From Liquidambar formosana (lineage: Eukaryota > Streptophyta > Magnoliopsida > Saxifragales > Altingiaceae), in the NCBI GenBank assembly GCA_039720395.1, contig CM077824.1:30595859-30659858 (forward strand): 64,000 bases of DNA, given 5' to 3'. The first letter of the stretch is position 1. Each line of letters begins with the position of its first letter. Shown here piece after piece: positions 46,600-59,459 of the stretch. Position numbers and translations under genes: made by a program. Under the pieces are notes generated by a model. That model worked only from the letters and a program-made list of their open reading frames with translations. It had not been told where the DNA came from and did no database searches.

Positions 46600-47480
46600 A
46601 CTTTTATTACAGAAAGTTATATAAGGAGAGAGACTGATAAGCTTTATGAACATATGTGTGTGTGTCTGTGTGAGTGAATTTAATAATTGAGACTTATATG
46701 TTTGGGTGTGTATATAGAGAGGGGGGAGAAGACAGAGAAACCCTAACCTAGAGAGAATTATGTCTAGAAAAAAAAAAAAAAAAATCGTCTCACCTGAAAT
46801 TAGAGAAAAAATCTGAGTTCAAACCAATGGGTTTGGCCAATCTTGACACACAAAATCGAAACAAATAATTCCTGATTCATTTAAAAAAAAAAAAAAAAAA
46901 AACAAATCGAACGATTAAGAAAAGAAAAAAAAAACCCTAATTTAAATTCAAAATTAAAAACAAATTGTATATAGCCATGAAAGGTTAGAAATCTTACCCT
47001 AATTGCAGAGGACAATCGTGTGATAAAAAGAGAATTCGCGAGTCAGAGAGAGAGAGAGAGAGAGAAAGATTTGTCGAGAGAGAAAAGATTTGGTAGCGAG
47101 AGAAGGTTGGGTTTAGGATCGAATGATTTCTCTTTTTCCTTAATTAGGGTTTGAAGACTCGCCTTCTACCAAGAAACGCTTCCACGGAGTCGGGTGTCTC
47201 GTTCTTGAATTTTGAAGGCAACGGTTCAAATATAGCGGGAACGTCGTGGTGCGCTTAAACGCAGCGTTTCCCAGCACCGTGAGAGACCGCTCTTGCAAGC
47301 ACCGCTTCTCACTCCATCATTCCAAACACGTTAGAAGAACAACCCCTGCGGGGCTTTCTCCCCTTTCGTTTTTTTTTTTTTTTTTGCTAGGAGGGGCTTT
47401 CTCCATTGCTTCTTGCTGTTTGCATGCGGGCATTCAAGAGCCCAGGCTCTGTTGCCTTTATTTATTTAGGCCTCCTTAGG
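46600..47480 (-). promoter_or_regulatory. Possible ancestral promoter/5' leader of the DnaJ-like fragment
   Basis: On the minus strand there is a CT-rich leader with (CT)n at 47045-47064, an AATTAGG/GTAAGA donor-like site near 46998, and a TCTAATTTCAG/GTGAG acceptor-like site near 46793. This looks like an untranslated first exon and intron of a plant gene, but no coding exon follows in phase. Low confidence. Confidence 0.3.
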
Positions 47481-47984
47481 AGCAGGAATAAAAAATAAAA
47501 ATAAAAAAAAGGGCCAAGGGTTTTTGGCGTCTGCTCATGATTTTTATATTGTTTTTCTTATATTTGACAGCGCTTTTATAACCCCCAAGTTTTCATTTTT
47601 ATTGTATCGTTATTTTTCTTATATTGAAAGCGTGTTTTTCTAACCACGTTTTCTCAAATTTATTTATTTTTAATTTTTTTTTTCTTTTATTGAAAGTGCA
47701 CTTATAAACCCTGCTTTAAAAAAAAATTCATTTTTTTCTAGTATTGAAACGACCTTTACAAACTCTGCTTTTGAATTTAGCCTCTCGATGGACATCCACC
47801 ATATTTTATAGTTTGGATATGAAAATAATTGCTCCAAGCAACATATATATATATATATAGCCTTTTAATGGACGAGCTCAGATTTGAACCGTGCTAGTTT
47901 AACAAGATTGTGACACCTTGGCACATGAACAGTGAACTCAAAATAAATCAAAAAATTTATATGGGAAAATATTTAGGGACCCCT

Positions 47985-48378
47985 ATTATTGAGGCCAAGG
48001 GAAAGGAAAAAACAAGATTTTTAATCGGGTGCTTGAGCTTGTAAGTAAATAGATGCAAAATTGGAAGGCTAATGTTTTGTCTAAAGCTAGTAGAGAAGCT
48101 CTAATCAAATTGGTTTCCTATAGTGGCTTGAATTGCTACCTTATCCCTACAAAAAATTAAGGATGAGATGGACAAACTCCAAAGACAAATTTTTTTTTTT
48201 TGGAATAATGTTGCAAAAAAGCTTGTAACTATGATCAATTGGGATAAAAAATTTGTGCCCCAAAAAAGGAAAAGGGATTAGGTATTCATAATACTTCGAA
48301 TGTTAATTTTGCTTGCATGGCTAAATTAGAGTGACATATTTTATTTGATAGAAATAATTATTAGGTTAAGTTGATGAA
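47985..48378 (+). mobile_element. L1-type LINE fragment, copy 1
   Basis: Plus-strand frames read KNKIFNRVLELVSKWMQNWK and KASREALIKLVSY, then GLGIHNTSNVNFACMAKLE, which match the end of the reverse transcriptase and the following zf-RVT region of plant L1 elements. Stops and shifts interrupt it. It ends abruptly at the duplication junction. Confidence 0.8.
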
Positions 48379-51300
48379 ATAGTTTTAGGTTCTACCAAAC
48401 CGTTTACTGAGTCAACGTAATAGTTTAACGTTCTACCAAACCATATACTAAGCCAACATGGTAGGTTAAGTTCCTACCAAACCAAATATCGAGGCAACTA
48501 AAAAGTGAGGCAACATAGTAGTTTTAGGTTCTACCAAACCGTATATCGAGCCAACATGATAGTTTAAGGTCCCACGAGACCATATATTAAGGTAACTAAT
48601 AATCGAGGCAACACGGTAATTTTAGATTCTACCAAACTATATACTGAGTCAACATGGTAGTTTAAAGTCCTACCAGACCATATATCGGGAAACCTGATAA
48701 TCGAGGCAACATAGTAGTTTTAGGTTCTATGAAATTGTAGACCAAGCCAACGTGATAGTTTAAGGTCCTACCAAATCATATATCGAGGCAACATGATAGT
48801 TTCTCTAGTACCTCTACCATTATTGTGGATATGTCATCTTTTGAAAAATTCCTTACTAAAATAAAGTTTGGGAAATTTTTTTCCTCTTTAAGTTTTTTGT
48901 GCATAATTAGCATATAATGAGACATCTTGCATATTCTAGAAGTGTGATGGAGTAAAGATAGTTTCCAACATATCCTTCAGTATGAACATGGTAATCCATT
49001 TCTAAAGTTCATTTTAAGTTGGAAATGTACCAACAACCACAATAGACTCATGCACTTCCCTAAAAGAAATATGCCAATCGCTTCTATATAATAGTAAAAA
49101 ATTATAATTTTCTTCCTTTAACAGAGAGGGTCATATATTTATAGGTTCTAAACACATCCATAGATAAGAGTAACATTAACAAAAATATAAAATAATAAAT
49201 CAAAGTAAAAAGAAAGAAGGATGTTTCGTACTGAGTTAGAAAATTGATTGCTGCCAAAAGAGTATATTTTGTCCAAAAAAGAAAAACCAGACAAGTGTGA
49301 TATATCCATCAAAGGATTCAGTTCTGTAAACATCTGCACTGTCTCTAGCAAAAATAGGATCTTTAGCAACCTAAATACCAAAGCAAATGAAAGTTCAAAA
49401 AGCAAATGAGAATAAGCATCCTAAAACAAGAAGTAAAAAAAAAATTCTAGGGAAACAAGCAATCAACCATACACGTGTTCTAAGCAAATCCACATATTAT
49501 AAAATACTATGCTTGCATTAAATTTAGGGGTATTTCAGCTCGAATGGCACATACAGCCAGACTAGCCAAAATACCAGAATACTCCAAGAGAAAGGTTCTC
49601 ACACTTTGTAAATTACACATTGCAGCTGACTAGGAAGCACGAACACTCCTCCAAAGGAACTGTGCCTTTAGTCTTATGAATAAGCTACCAGGTTGACTTC
49701 CTCGACCCCCAGCATTACAAGCATTTGGTACATGGATTGTATCTCCAGAATCAACACCTAAACCATTCAGAAAGGAGACCAATTAGATAAATAAGTAGAC
49801 TTCAAAAGTAAGAACATGAATTAATATAATGGTTCTCATCTGTACAGCCAAGATTTAATAAATAGGAAATGTAATACATAGCAAAACATAATCAAGTAGT
49901 TTGCACTAGACAAGCTCAACAAATAGCATTAATGCCAAACAACCTTCTAACATGATTCTCACAATTTTATAGAGCAAGTATTGTGTAAGCATGTAAATTG
50001 GTACTCAAGAAAATGACATGGTATGATTGGATTTATTAAGACCACCTCATGCAAATGGAATATGGGTTGAATAATAATAATATGGTATGACTGGATTTCT
50101 TAAGACCACCTCATACAAATGGAATATGGGTAGGATGATAATAATATAACAAGTAGTCCTCCCTAAAACAAAAATCACTGTTAGGATGTCCAATAACTGA
50201 AATTTCAGCATTTGAAGCTATAATTCAATATTACAGTCTCATTTTTATCAAAGAGGGGCACTTAAAACAAACCTGCTGGTATTGAAACTTCACCCTCCTT
50301 AACACGTTCAACCACCCCGATCCTCTGCATGACATACAATCTTCCTGCATCAGATACATAGAACATCACTTTATTTAAATCTAGAAATCAAACTAAATGG
50401 AGTTCAATAGTATTCACATCAGACCTTAATAATGCAGTTTAGTCCTTTACATGTACTGCATGTTGATGCGAATGGTGGAAGTGTAACCTGATTGAAGATT
50501 TGAATAGGATTAGAAACAGAGGATTGAAGAAATAATTTATTGCTCTCCCAAAATGATATCCTCACAAAAATGAATCCTTTCAGAAGCATGAAGCCACTAA
50601 TCATCACCATTGTGGGTCTTTGAAGCACTTACTATACCAATGCCTCTGCAAGTTGAACAAAATTTTGTCTCGGCATCAAGCGGATGGCCACGCCCATCTG
50701 CGTCACAAGATAGACAGAGGAGGATAAAACCCCAGTTTGCATGAAGAGGAAACAGATTTAGTTATAAAATTAACTATATAAGGCCAAATTGCCAACGGTA
50801 TGATCACAGCACCATTTGAACAAGTAGTTACCCAAACCAACATAAATAAATTTACTTTTTTCAATTTAGTTTGATTTGACATAATAGGATTTTATTGGCT
50901 AAACAGTTATCAATCTCACATGGGTCCAGTTATTGGCCTTATTTTCTTAATACTCTGCAAGAACTTTCTTGAAATATGACCAAACAAACATTGCACTTCA
51001 AATAATTTGACAATTGAATCAAATGAAGCAGTTAATTTAATTAAGAAATTTACTTTTCTTTTCCCCCAAATTTTCTCGAGAACCAAACAGTATCAAACAG
51101 TGACTATCTTTACCAACAATTGAAAAATCAAAGAACACCAAAACGATCTGATTGATGCTAAAAATCCTCCTAAACCACCTGAAGATTCAACAATCAAAAC
51201 ATTTAAACCTCCAAAACCCCATCAATATTAACCAACATAAGAAGAAAAAAAAAACCATCTAAATCACTATTAATGCACACACATCTATTCTACAGTGAAG

Positions 51301-53194
51301 GGGAATGTTCGTAACAGATTGCACTAACAGAAGCCATTAAAGTTGCAGTTGAAGGAAGAGAGAGAGCATTAAGCAGCATATTTGTGTTTCCTCACTTTTA
51401 TTACAGAAAGTTATATAAGGAGAGAGACTGATAAGCTTTATGAACATATGTGTGTGTGTCTGTGTGAGTGAATTTAATAATTGAGACTTATATGTTTGGG
51501 TGTGTATATAGAGAGGGGGGAGAAGACAGAGAAACCCTAACCTAGAGAGAATTATGTCTAGAAAAAAAAAAAAAAAAATCGTCTCACCTGAAATTAGAGA
51601 AAAAATCTGAGTTCAAACCAATGGGTTTGGCCAATCTTGACACACAAAATCGAAACAAATAATTCCTGATTCATTTTTAAAAAAAAAAAAAAAAACAAAT
51701 CGAACGATTAAGAAAAGAAAAAAAAAACCTAATATAAATTCAAAATTAAAAACAAATTGTATATAGCCATGAAAGGTTAGAAATCTTACCCTAATTGCAG
51801 AGGACAATCGTGTGATAAAAAGAGAATTCGCGAGTCAGAGAGAGAGAGAGAGAGAGAGAGATTTGTCGAGAGAGAAAAGATTTGGTAGCGAGAGAAGGTT
51901 GGGTTTAGGATCGAATGATTTCTCTTTTTCCTTAATTAGGGTTTGAAGACTCGCCTTCTACCAAGAAACGCTTCCACGGAGTCGGGTGTCTCGTTCTTGA
52001 ATTTTGAAGGCAACGGTTCAAATATAGCGGGAACGTCGTGGTGCGCTTAAACGCAGCGTTTCCCAGCACCGTGAGAGACCGCTCTTGCAAGCACCGCTTC
52101 TCACTCCATCATTCCAAACACGTTAGAATAACAACCCCTGCGGGGCTTTCTCCCCTTTCGTTTTTTTTTTTTTTTTTTGCTAGGAGGGGCTTTCTCCATT
52201 GCTTCTTGCTGTTTGCATGCGGGCATTCAAGAGCCCAGGCTCTGTTGCCTTTATTTATTTAGGCTTCCTTAGGAGCAGGAATAAAAAATAAAAATAAAAA
52301 TAAAAAAAAGGGCCAAGGGTTTTTGGCGTCTGCTCATGATTTTTATATTGTTTTTCTTATATTTGACAGCGCTTTTATAACCCCCAAGTTTTCATTTTTA
52401 TTGTATCGTTATTTTTCTTATATTGAAAGCGTGTTTTTCTAACCACGTTTTCTCAAATTTATTTATTTTTAATTTTTTTTTTCTTTTATTGAAAGTGCAC
52501 TTATAAACCCTGCTTTAAAAAAAAATTCATTTTTTTCTAGTATTGAAACGACCTTTACAAACTCTGCTTTTGAATTTAGCCTCTCGATGGACATCCACCA
52601 TATTTTATAGTTTGGATATGAAAATAATTGCTCCAAGCAACATATATATATATATATATATATACATATATATAGCCTTTTAATGTACGAGCTCAGATTT
52701 GAACCGTGCTAGTTTAACAAGATTGTGACACCTCGGCACATGAACAGTGAACTCAAAATAAATCAAAAAATTTCTATGGGAAAATATTTAGGAACCCCTA
52801 TTATTGAGGCCAAGGGAAAGGAAAAAACAAGATTTTTAATCGGGTGCTTGAGCTTGTAAGTAAATAGATGCAAAATTGGAAGGCTAATGTTTTGTCTAAA
52901 GCTAGTAGAGAAGCTCTAATCAAATTGGTTTCCTATAGTGGCTTGAATTGCTACCTTATCCCTACAAAAAATTAAGGATGAGATGGACAAACTCCAAAGA
53001 CAAATTTTTTTTTTTTTGTAATAATGTTGCAAAAAAGCTTGTAACTATGATCAATTGGGATAAAAAATTTGTGCCCCAAAAAAGGAAAAGGGATTAGGTA
53101 TTCATAATACTTCGAATGTTAATTTTGCTTGCATGGCTAAATTAGAGTGACATATTTTATTTGATAGAAATAATTATTAGGTTAAGTTGATGAA
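48379..53194. repeat. Tandem segmental duplication, copy 2
   Basis: Begins with about 420 bp of minisatellite (48379-48800) and ends at GTTGATGAA, where the L1 fragment runs on into unique sequence. The upper end is therefore the ancestral arrangement and the 48378/48379 join is new. It differs from copy 1 by scattered substitutions and by a longer TA tract at 52643-52673. Confidence 0.95.
49326..50697 (-). pseudogene. DnaJ (GFA2-like) gene fragment, copy 2, with extra frameshift
   Basis: Same five exon remnants as copy 1, shifted by about 4796 bp (for example CMSC in the exon at about 50273-50345). The C-run in that exon is one base shorter than in copy 1 (ACCACCCCGAT against ACCACCCCCGAT), which shifts the frame immediately after the CMSCRG motif. 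Copy 2 is thus further decayed. Confidence 0.8.
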
Positions 53195-53262
53195 AACTAA
53201 ATATATTAAAAAATAGAATTTCTTTCAAGTTAAACCACAGGGTCAAGACTCATGGGGGTAGA
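52803..53262 (+). mobile_element. L1-type LINE fragment, copy 2, longer
   Basis: Same as copy 1 but continues past the duplication end as VKLMKTKYIKK and FFQVKPQGQDSWG, the expected continuation of the zf-RVT region. Confidence 0.8.
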
Positions 53263-53264
53263 CA

Positions 53265-53440
53265 ATAACGGCGCCAGGGGCTTCAGGGACACATGCTCCC
53301 ATTGACTAAAATAATAAATTTTTTTTTTCTTTTGGAGAGAAATTACCATTTGATAACCACTTCCCAATATAATGCCAAAAACAAGGATGACAGTCATTTA
53401 ACGTCTATATACAATCAATTTGTAATAAGTTGATTCTTTT
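53265..53440 (-). mobile_element. Truncated MITE related to 62786-63119
   Basis: GGCGCCAGGGGC, then ACACATGCTCCCA, an AT-run, AATTACCATTTGATAACCA and AATATAATGCCAAAAACAAGG parallel the reverse complement of the MITE at 62786-63119. The other end is missing. Confidence 0.6.
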
Positions 53441-54560
53441 CTTTTATATATACCCCAACTTGCTGAGGGTGTATTGATAAAATGCACGTTTAATGAATCA
53501 TTTCATTTATTTTCTTTCCTACTCCCAAAAATACAAGAAACGAAACACACTTTCTTTTCTCCTAAACTCCCAAACAAGAAGGAAGAACACCACAATCGTT
53601 TCTTTTTCTCTTCTTCTCTCCTAACTAATGTATTCCGTTCTTTTCTTCTCTCCTAAACTCCCATAGTGTAAGGCTTCGAGAAAAACATTTGTACAAACCA
53701 GACTGGTGAAAAAGGACGTGGTGGCAACCTCGAATCGGTCATTCAGGCCCCCTACTTGAGAAGATGAAAGGTAAAGTAGGCTGGTTGTGCAACAAAAACC
53801 GATCACTGCAAGCAATAGAGTAAGTTAGATCAAGTAGAATGTGCTGCAACCAATAAAGGGTAAGAAGAAGGCTAATAAGATACACAAAGGGAAGGGTTGA
53901 GGCTGTACAGCCGTTGAGGCTCTGAAAAAAAAATTGTACAAGGCAGAATGGTGAAAAAGGACATGGATTGGCTACCTTAAGTCGTTCTTTGGGTCCCCTA
54001 CCCCCCTCCCCCTTCTCTTTCCTTTAAAAAAGAAATACAAATAAAAACACTAATACATTATATATCCATATTAAATATTCTCTCTTTTTTCTCTTTTTTC
54101 TCTTCTCTATTTCCCCAGCATCTCCCGCTAACCAATAGTACTAATGAGTAATCCATTGTGAAATAAACGAAATGAAATATTTTTTTCCCAAATCATTAGT
54201 GAAAAATAACTTCATGAGCTACCTAAGACTGCAAGTCTGCAATGGCATGTTCAAGCATAATGATTACAATGTAAAATGAGACGAACTTTCACGTCATATA
54301 GAGTTTAAAAAGCATGATAGAAATGGAGGCATATGATGCAAAATAGCAGTAAGGGCCACAAAGTAAATAGATTAGCGAGATCTCTCGCCTATCTTCTCAA
54401 TGGAACATATATCATGATTGACGTTTCTGGATGCACCCATCCATTAGACATTAATGTTACTGTCTTAAACGCAACCACCCTTTCAGTAATACGGCATGTA
54501 TCGTGTTGGCCTTCTAAACCTGGGAACCTTCCTGCAGAAATTTTTGAAATACAAAATTAA
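53441..54560. other. Intergenic, no gene recognised
   Basis: A degenerate direct repeat (TTGTACAA..CAGA(C/A)TGGTGAAAAAGGAC) occurs at about 53688 and 53935. A short open stretch at 54333-54560 has no recognisable family. Confidence 0.4.
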
Positions 54561-55308
54561 TCTATATCTATACTACCTATAAAAAGATGAATGTGAAAAA
54601 AACTTTTCATTGACTAATATACTCTTATTTTAATTTTTAAATACACAACTACCCTTCTTCATATATAGAAAATATAGCAAAATAAAACACATACCTTAAT
54701 AAGAATTCTAAGGAAACTATAAAACACATACCTTAATAAGAATTCTAAAGAAACTATAAAACACATACCTTAATTCGTATATCTAGACAACCTAGGACCC
54801 TATATAAAAGTCTTTTCAAAAAAAAAAAAAAAAAGGTATAAAGCCTTTACATGTGTGAAAATTAGGTTAAATTCAAAGAGGTGTAGCATCTGTCACATGG
54901 CACAAAAAGATTTCGTGCCCGCCACCATTTAGCCCAACTCAAAGTAGAGATCTCACAAGGTTATTTTTCCTCTTTTTATTTTTTTAAGAATTGGGTCATC
55001 TCAAGGTATGTGGTGGAGCTGTTTAGTAAAAATAGCATAGTGATTCTTTTCACCATTGCTAGATTAAGATACCTCACAAGATTATCCCTCCTCTTTTTAT
55101 TCTTCTCAAAATTGACTCTTCTTAGTTCTTACCACAAGGTATGTGGAGCCGTTCAGTAGCAAGCTAGAGCATAGTTATTGTTATTCTTTTCATTACAAGA
55201 TTATTATCACAAGGTGTTATTCCTAGCAATACCAGGTACGGAAACTAATAAAATTTATTCTTCTTCTTTTTACTATTTTAATTCAGAGATATAATTATAA
55301 ATATTATA

Positions 55309-55340
<32 letters not shown>

Positions 55341-55341
<1 letters not shown>

Positions 55342-55455
55342 TGGTTTAAATATAGATTTTTATATTAATATTACTATTATATTTAATATATTACAACATT
55401 GTGTATGTTGTGAATAGGATGAAATAAAACATGTCATATATAATCATCTGAAAAC
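55341..55455 (+). repeat. Direct repeat within the Helitron region, copy 1
   Basis: 115 bp following a (TA)n tract. It matches 57483-57597 with two mismatches. Both copies begin TTGGTTTAAATATAG. Confidence 0.9.
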
Positions 55456-55739
55456 TATTGATTGACTAATATACCCTTATTTTAATTTTTAAATACACAA
55501 CTACCCTTCTGCATATATAGGAAATATAGTAATATAAAGCATATATCTTAATAAGAATTTTAAGGAAACTATACAACGACCCTTTTGCATATATAGAAAA
55601 TATAGCAATATACAACACATACCTTAATAAGAATTCTAAGGAAACTATAATTCGTATAATAATTAAATAAAACCAAACCCATATAAGAATTCTAAGGAAA
55701 TGGAAACTATAATTCATATATAATAAATAAACAGCTAGA

Positions 55740-56214
55740 TTATAAATTCCATTTTCTCCATCAAGAGTAACTTCAACCTTCTCTCCACCTTTTCTATTAA
55801 CGACGACTTCTCCCTTCTCTGATAAATTTTGCTCTGCAAATTATAATATATATATAATACTCTGCTGGAAATTTGTTGAGTTGGGTTTTGGTTTGAATGC
55901 TAATAATCACATTAGGTTTTATTTAATTTTGTTCCTCTGAGAAATTAATTTTATGCAATCATATTTCATTTAAATTCTATATATCTTTCCTAGAGTTTCT
56001 TTTTTTTATTCAAGTTTTTGGTTTTGTATTTTTTATTTTTGCTGTGAGTATTTTCACTTACTTTTGATTTGATTGGTAGAGTTTCATAAGCAATTTGCTA
56101 AAATGCTTTTGTATTTGAATGTTAAACCTTTTATTTTACATTGTAAATCATCTAATTATATTTTTTCTTTTGATGAAAAATTGCTCTTGGAAATATCCGA
56201 TGGGAATTGAAAAG

Positions 56215-56252
<38 letters not shown>

Positions 56253-57420
56253 ATTCTCTTTCTAATTTTTTCTAATTTTTTCTTGCTGATAAAAAATCCC
56301 TTGTAAGAGGTATGTATTTTATTTTTATTTTTATTTTTTAAAATGCTCAATCTCTATGTTGTCTCTCTGATTTTTTCTTAGAGATTAAAATTCCATTCTC
56401 AAGACTACACTATTTATGGGTGATTTGAGGGGTGGGTTGGAGAACAAGGGTCTTAGGTTTCTAAATGTTCTTGATAAGGCATCTTGCCTTATTTTTTGAT
56501 TTGTAATTTTTCCCATTTTTTGAATCCTAAGATTAGTTTTCGTGCTATGTTATCTTTGGTTGTTTCAATTAATGGGATGTTGAGCTCCAATGATGCATTG
56601 TGAAATGCCTCGCTACAAAGTAGGGATCTATAGGTTTTTCAGCCAAAAAAAAAAAAAATAAATACAAAGAAGTTGAAGAGAGGTAGTATTAAAGTTTCAT
56701 TTGGATGAAGTGCAATAATATCCCATGATAATAATATGGTGTTAGGACTCTTATCTTTTTGAGCATGTATTTAATCTTTAAATGATCCAAAATGTATTCG
56801 AATTTGTTGATGTATAAGTCACATCATATAAACTAATAATTCATTAATAAATTTAGTCTATTCTTTTGCATATAATTTCTATGATACAATAGACTTGCCA
56901 TATGGTTAACAATTCAACCAAATTAAATTCTCTATAGAGATTAAATATATACTTTCCCCATTTATTTTGGTTCTAATTATTATTTTTTTTACTTCTTCAT
57001 TGATATGTTTCTTATTGTAAATGTGTAGAAAATTAGTAGACAATGAATAAGTTATTTGTCAAGATTCTTGATAGTTACGTGTCAATACGTATTAGCATTT
57101 CTTTTCAGATCATTTGATGTATGCGAACTAAAACCTTCTACAGAGTAATAAATAATTTCTTAACATCTCAAATCTTCACACTTGACATGGATTAAATGTT
57201 AAAGAACAAATGACCGCATAACCTTCCTTAAGTAAATTAAGTTTATATTTAATCGATATGGACAATATTGAAGAGATAATTACTACTAGATGAGAGGTTA
57301 TACTACATGAAAAGGGTCAATCCTTATTCAAGCTAAAAAGATCTTGGGAAACATCGATCTTTTATATGTTTATTTAGAAAAAATAATTGATGATCTTTAA
57401 ATTATTTTATTGTTGACAAA
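55740..57420. other. Non-coding interior of the Helitron
   Basis: AT-rich, with a (TA)n at 56220-56250 and an A-run at 56645-56658 that may end a retroposon. No protein is recognised. Confidence 0.45.
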
Positions 57421-57454
57421 AAATTCACGTGCAACGCACGTGTACAATAACTAG

Positions 57455-57482
<28 letters not shown>

Positions 57483-57486
<4 letters not shown>

Positions 57487-57597
57487 TTTAAATATAGATT
57501 TTTATATTAATATTACTATTATATTTAATATATTACAACATTGTGTATGTTGTGAATAGGATGAAATAGAACATGTCATATATAATCATCTGAAGAC
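57483..57597 (+). repeat. Direct repeat within the Helitron region, copy 2
   Basis: See 55341-55455. This copy starts 28 bp after the first Helitron 3' end, also next to a (TA)n tract. Confidence 0.9.
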
Positions 57598-57599
57598 AA

Positions 57600-58640
57600 T
57601 TTTATTTTATTTTATTTTTGCCTAACCAAACACATTCAACCTACATTCAACCTCCTAACTCTTGAAAAAGATGTAAAACCTTATAAACTTTTTAGGCTAA
57701 CTTTGGTTAGCCTTTATATATATATTTCCAGATACTTTATACCTGACTAATCCCCTATCATGCGTGGAAGGCAAAAAATAAAATATATTTTTTTACATTT
57801 GAATTAATGAGAGCCCTAAACAAAGTGTAAGGGCCAAAGGCCCGAAACTAAGTTCACAACTCAAAAGCCGAAAGATCTACTCAAATCCCAAATGGGACCT
57901 TTTTTTTTTTTTTTTTGCTGCTACAATTGATATGGGCAAATTCTCATGTGGCCTTTAATCATCCTATGGATATAAATTGTTACCATTAGGAGGGTCTTCG
58001 TTTTTTTTTTTTTTTTTGCCAAGCAATGAGGTGTCCGAACTGTCAGAACCCCTACCCACGTGGTGCCACTTCCTCATGAGGTCATTTAAACGGACTTAAA
58101 ATCTACTTCTAAATGAACATGATCAGGATTTACATTATCCCTTTGTTCATTTTTTTCATTAATTAACACAGAATTAGTAGCAATAAACTCAAACTTTAGT
58201 TCTCTATAAATAAATAATATTAAAAAAATATATATATGAACTCAAACTAACAGACAGCCAAATCTTGACCACTTAAACTACAAAAGTGGATTTTTTTTTA
58301 AAAAACCCTTATATCTTTTGTGTGGCCATGTTTTGACTATCATGCTAGCAGGGTCCTTTAAATTGGATACATCAAGCACAACATCCATGTTTGGACTTTA
58401 ACCCTTAATAAAATTTTCTTGTGAGCCAATCACTTAGCCGATTTATCAGGATATTAATGTAGTAGACAATGGCTTTGCCCATTTTCTCGGGGATTAGTTG
58501 GATCAAAGGTTTGCATACCTATGTTGGCCCAAAAAAAAAAAAAAAAAACCTTCCAACGCAAATAGAATTATCATATCATATTTTAGAAAAAGCAAAACTA
58601 TTATCATATGTGTTAATTTTTAAAACATAAAATTATTTTT
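57600..58640. other. Non-coding sequence between the two Helitron 3' ends
   Basis: T-runs at 57900-57917 and 58001-58017, an A-run at 58529-58547. No gene seen. Confidence 0.45.
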
Positions 58641-58771
58641 TTATTAGGTAAAAATTCACGTGCAACGCATGTGTGCAATATCTAGTAATAATAAATAGAA
58701 GAAAGAAAACATTCTTCTTATTTGGAAGAAATTACAAGAATGAAACATGGGAGCACTGTAAAGTAACATAC

Positions 58772-59121
58772 CCATATCCATAAGGGGAGTAGAAATATGG
58801 GGGTACATATGGCCTCCTGAATCGATACCCCATGTATGGGTTGAAACGCCTTGGACGGAACTGCTTCATCCCAGGAACATTTGTCCTCTTAGCCAAAACC
58901 TGAAATACATATACACACACACACACACACATAGATATAAATATAAATTAATTAACTATAACTGATAACCAAGAAATTTTGAAAAAATGCAATCTCATGA
59001 AAATGTGGATAGCACTCAATATTTTATCCACCAGATGGGCTCAAACCCTCGGAGTTAAAAAGAGTTGGTGTTTCCCAACCATGAGACGCCTCATGTCCAG
59101 CTCCAATAAAATAAGTGGTGC

Positions 59122-59179
<58 letters not shown>

Positions 59180-59441
59180 CAAAACCCCAATAAAAAAACC
59201 CAAACCCCTAATTCGTGTTTCTGTTCCCCTCTGATTAGAAAAGAATACCTTCAATTGCCGGCCATGTAATTCGGACTCATTTAAAAGGAGAGCCTCTTGA
59301 ACAGCTTCTACCTCTAGAAATTCCACATAAGCAAAACCCTTTGGTTGGCCAAACTTATCTGTCAGAATAGTCACTCTGTTTACCTGTACCACATGATTGG
59401 AAATGCTGCTGCACTTCTTCAGGTGTGCATGCATAATCAAC
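58772..59441 (-). pseudogene. Two exons of a nuclear poly(A)-binding protein (PABPN/PABP2-like)
   Basis: Exon 59441-59249 encodes the RRM from [14 protein letters not shown] to [19 protein letters not shown] and [12 protein letters not shown]. Exon 58899-58772 encodes the Arg/Tyr-rich tail AKRTNVPGMKQFRPRRFN and then YFYSPYGYG. Acceptors are GTCTTGCAG and TATTTCAG; donors are GTATTC and GTATGT. These are the conserved parts of plant PABPN, which binds poly(A) in the nucleus and stimulates tail synthesis. RNP1 is KGFAYVEF. The RRM exon is 193 nt where 192 is expected, with an extra base between SCGT and VNRVT (near 59390), so the frame is broken. No other exons were found in the window, and upstream and downstream parts may lie outside it or be lost. 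Confidence 0.78.
59118..59178. repeat. Poly(C)-poly(A) tract in the PABPN intron
   Basis: C-run (about 19) followed by an A-run (over 30). On the minus strand this is a long T-run then G-run between the two exons. Length here may be unreliable for any sequencing method. Confidence 0.8.
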
Positions 59442-59459
59442 CTGCAAGACAAAATACAA

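Larger units (their letters stand above)
43583..48378. repeat. Tandem segmental duplication, copy 1 (4.8 kb)
   Basis: Matches 48379-53194 in direct orientation, about 99% by eye apart from A-run, TA-run and GA-run length changes. It starts inside the minisatellite and ends inside an L1 fragment, after GTTGATGAA. Confidence 0.95.
54561..58685 (+). mobile_element. Helitron-derived region with two 3' termini
   Basis: The 5' end A/TCTATATCTATACTA at 54561 fits the Helitron TC start after A. The 3' end at 57454 has a perfect 7-bp hairpin CACGTGC-AAC-GCACGTG (57426-57442), an 8-nt spacer and CTAG followed by T. A second 3' end at 58685 has the same layout with one G-T pair (58657-58673). No RepHel protein is visible, so it is non-autonomous. 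Internal duplications suggest two fused or recombined copies. Confidence 0.75.
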
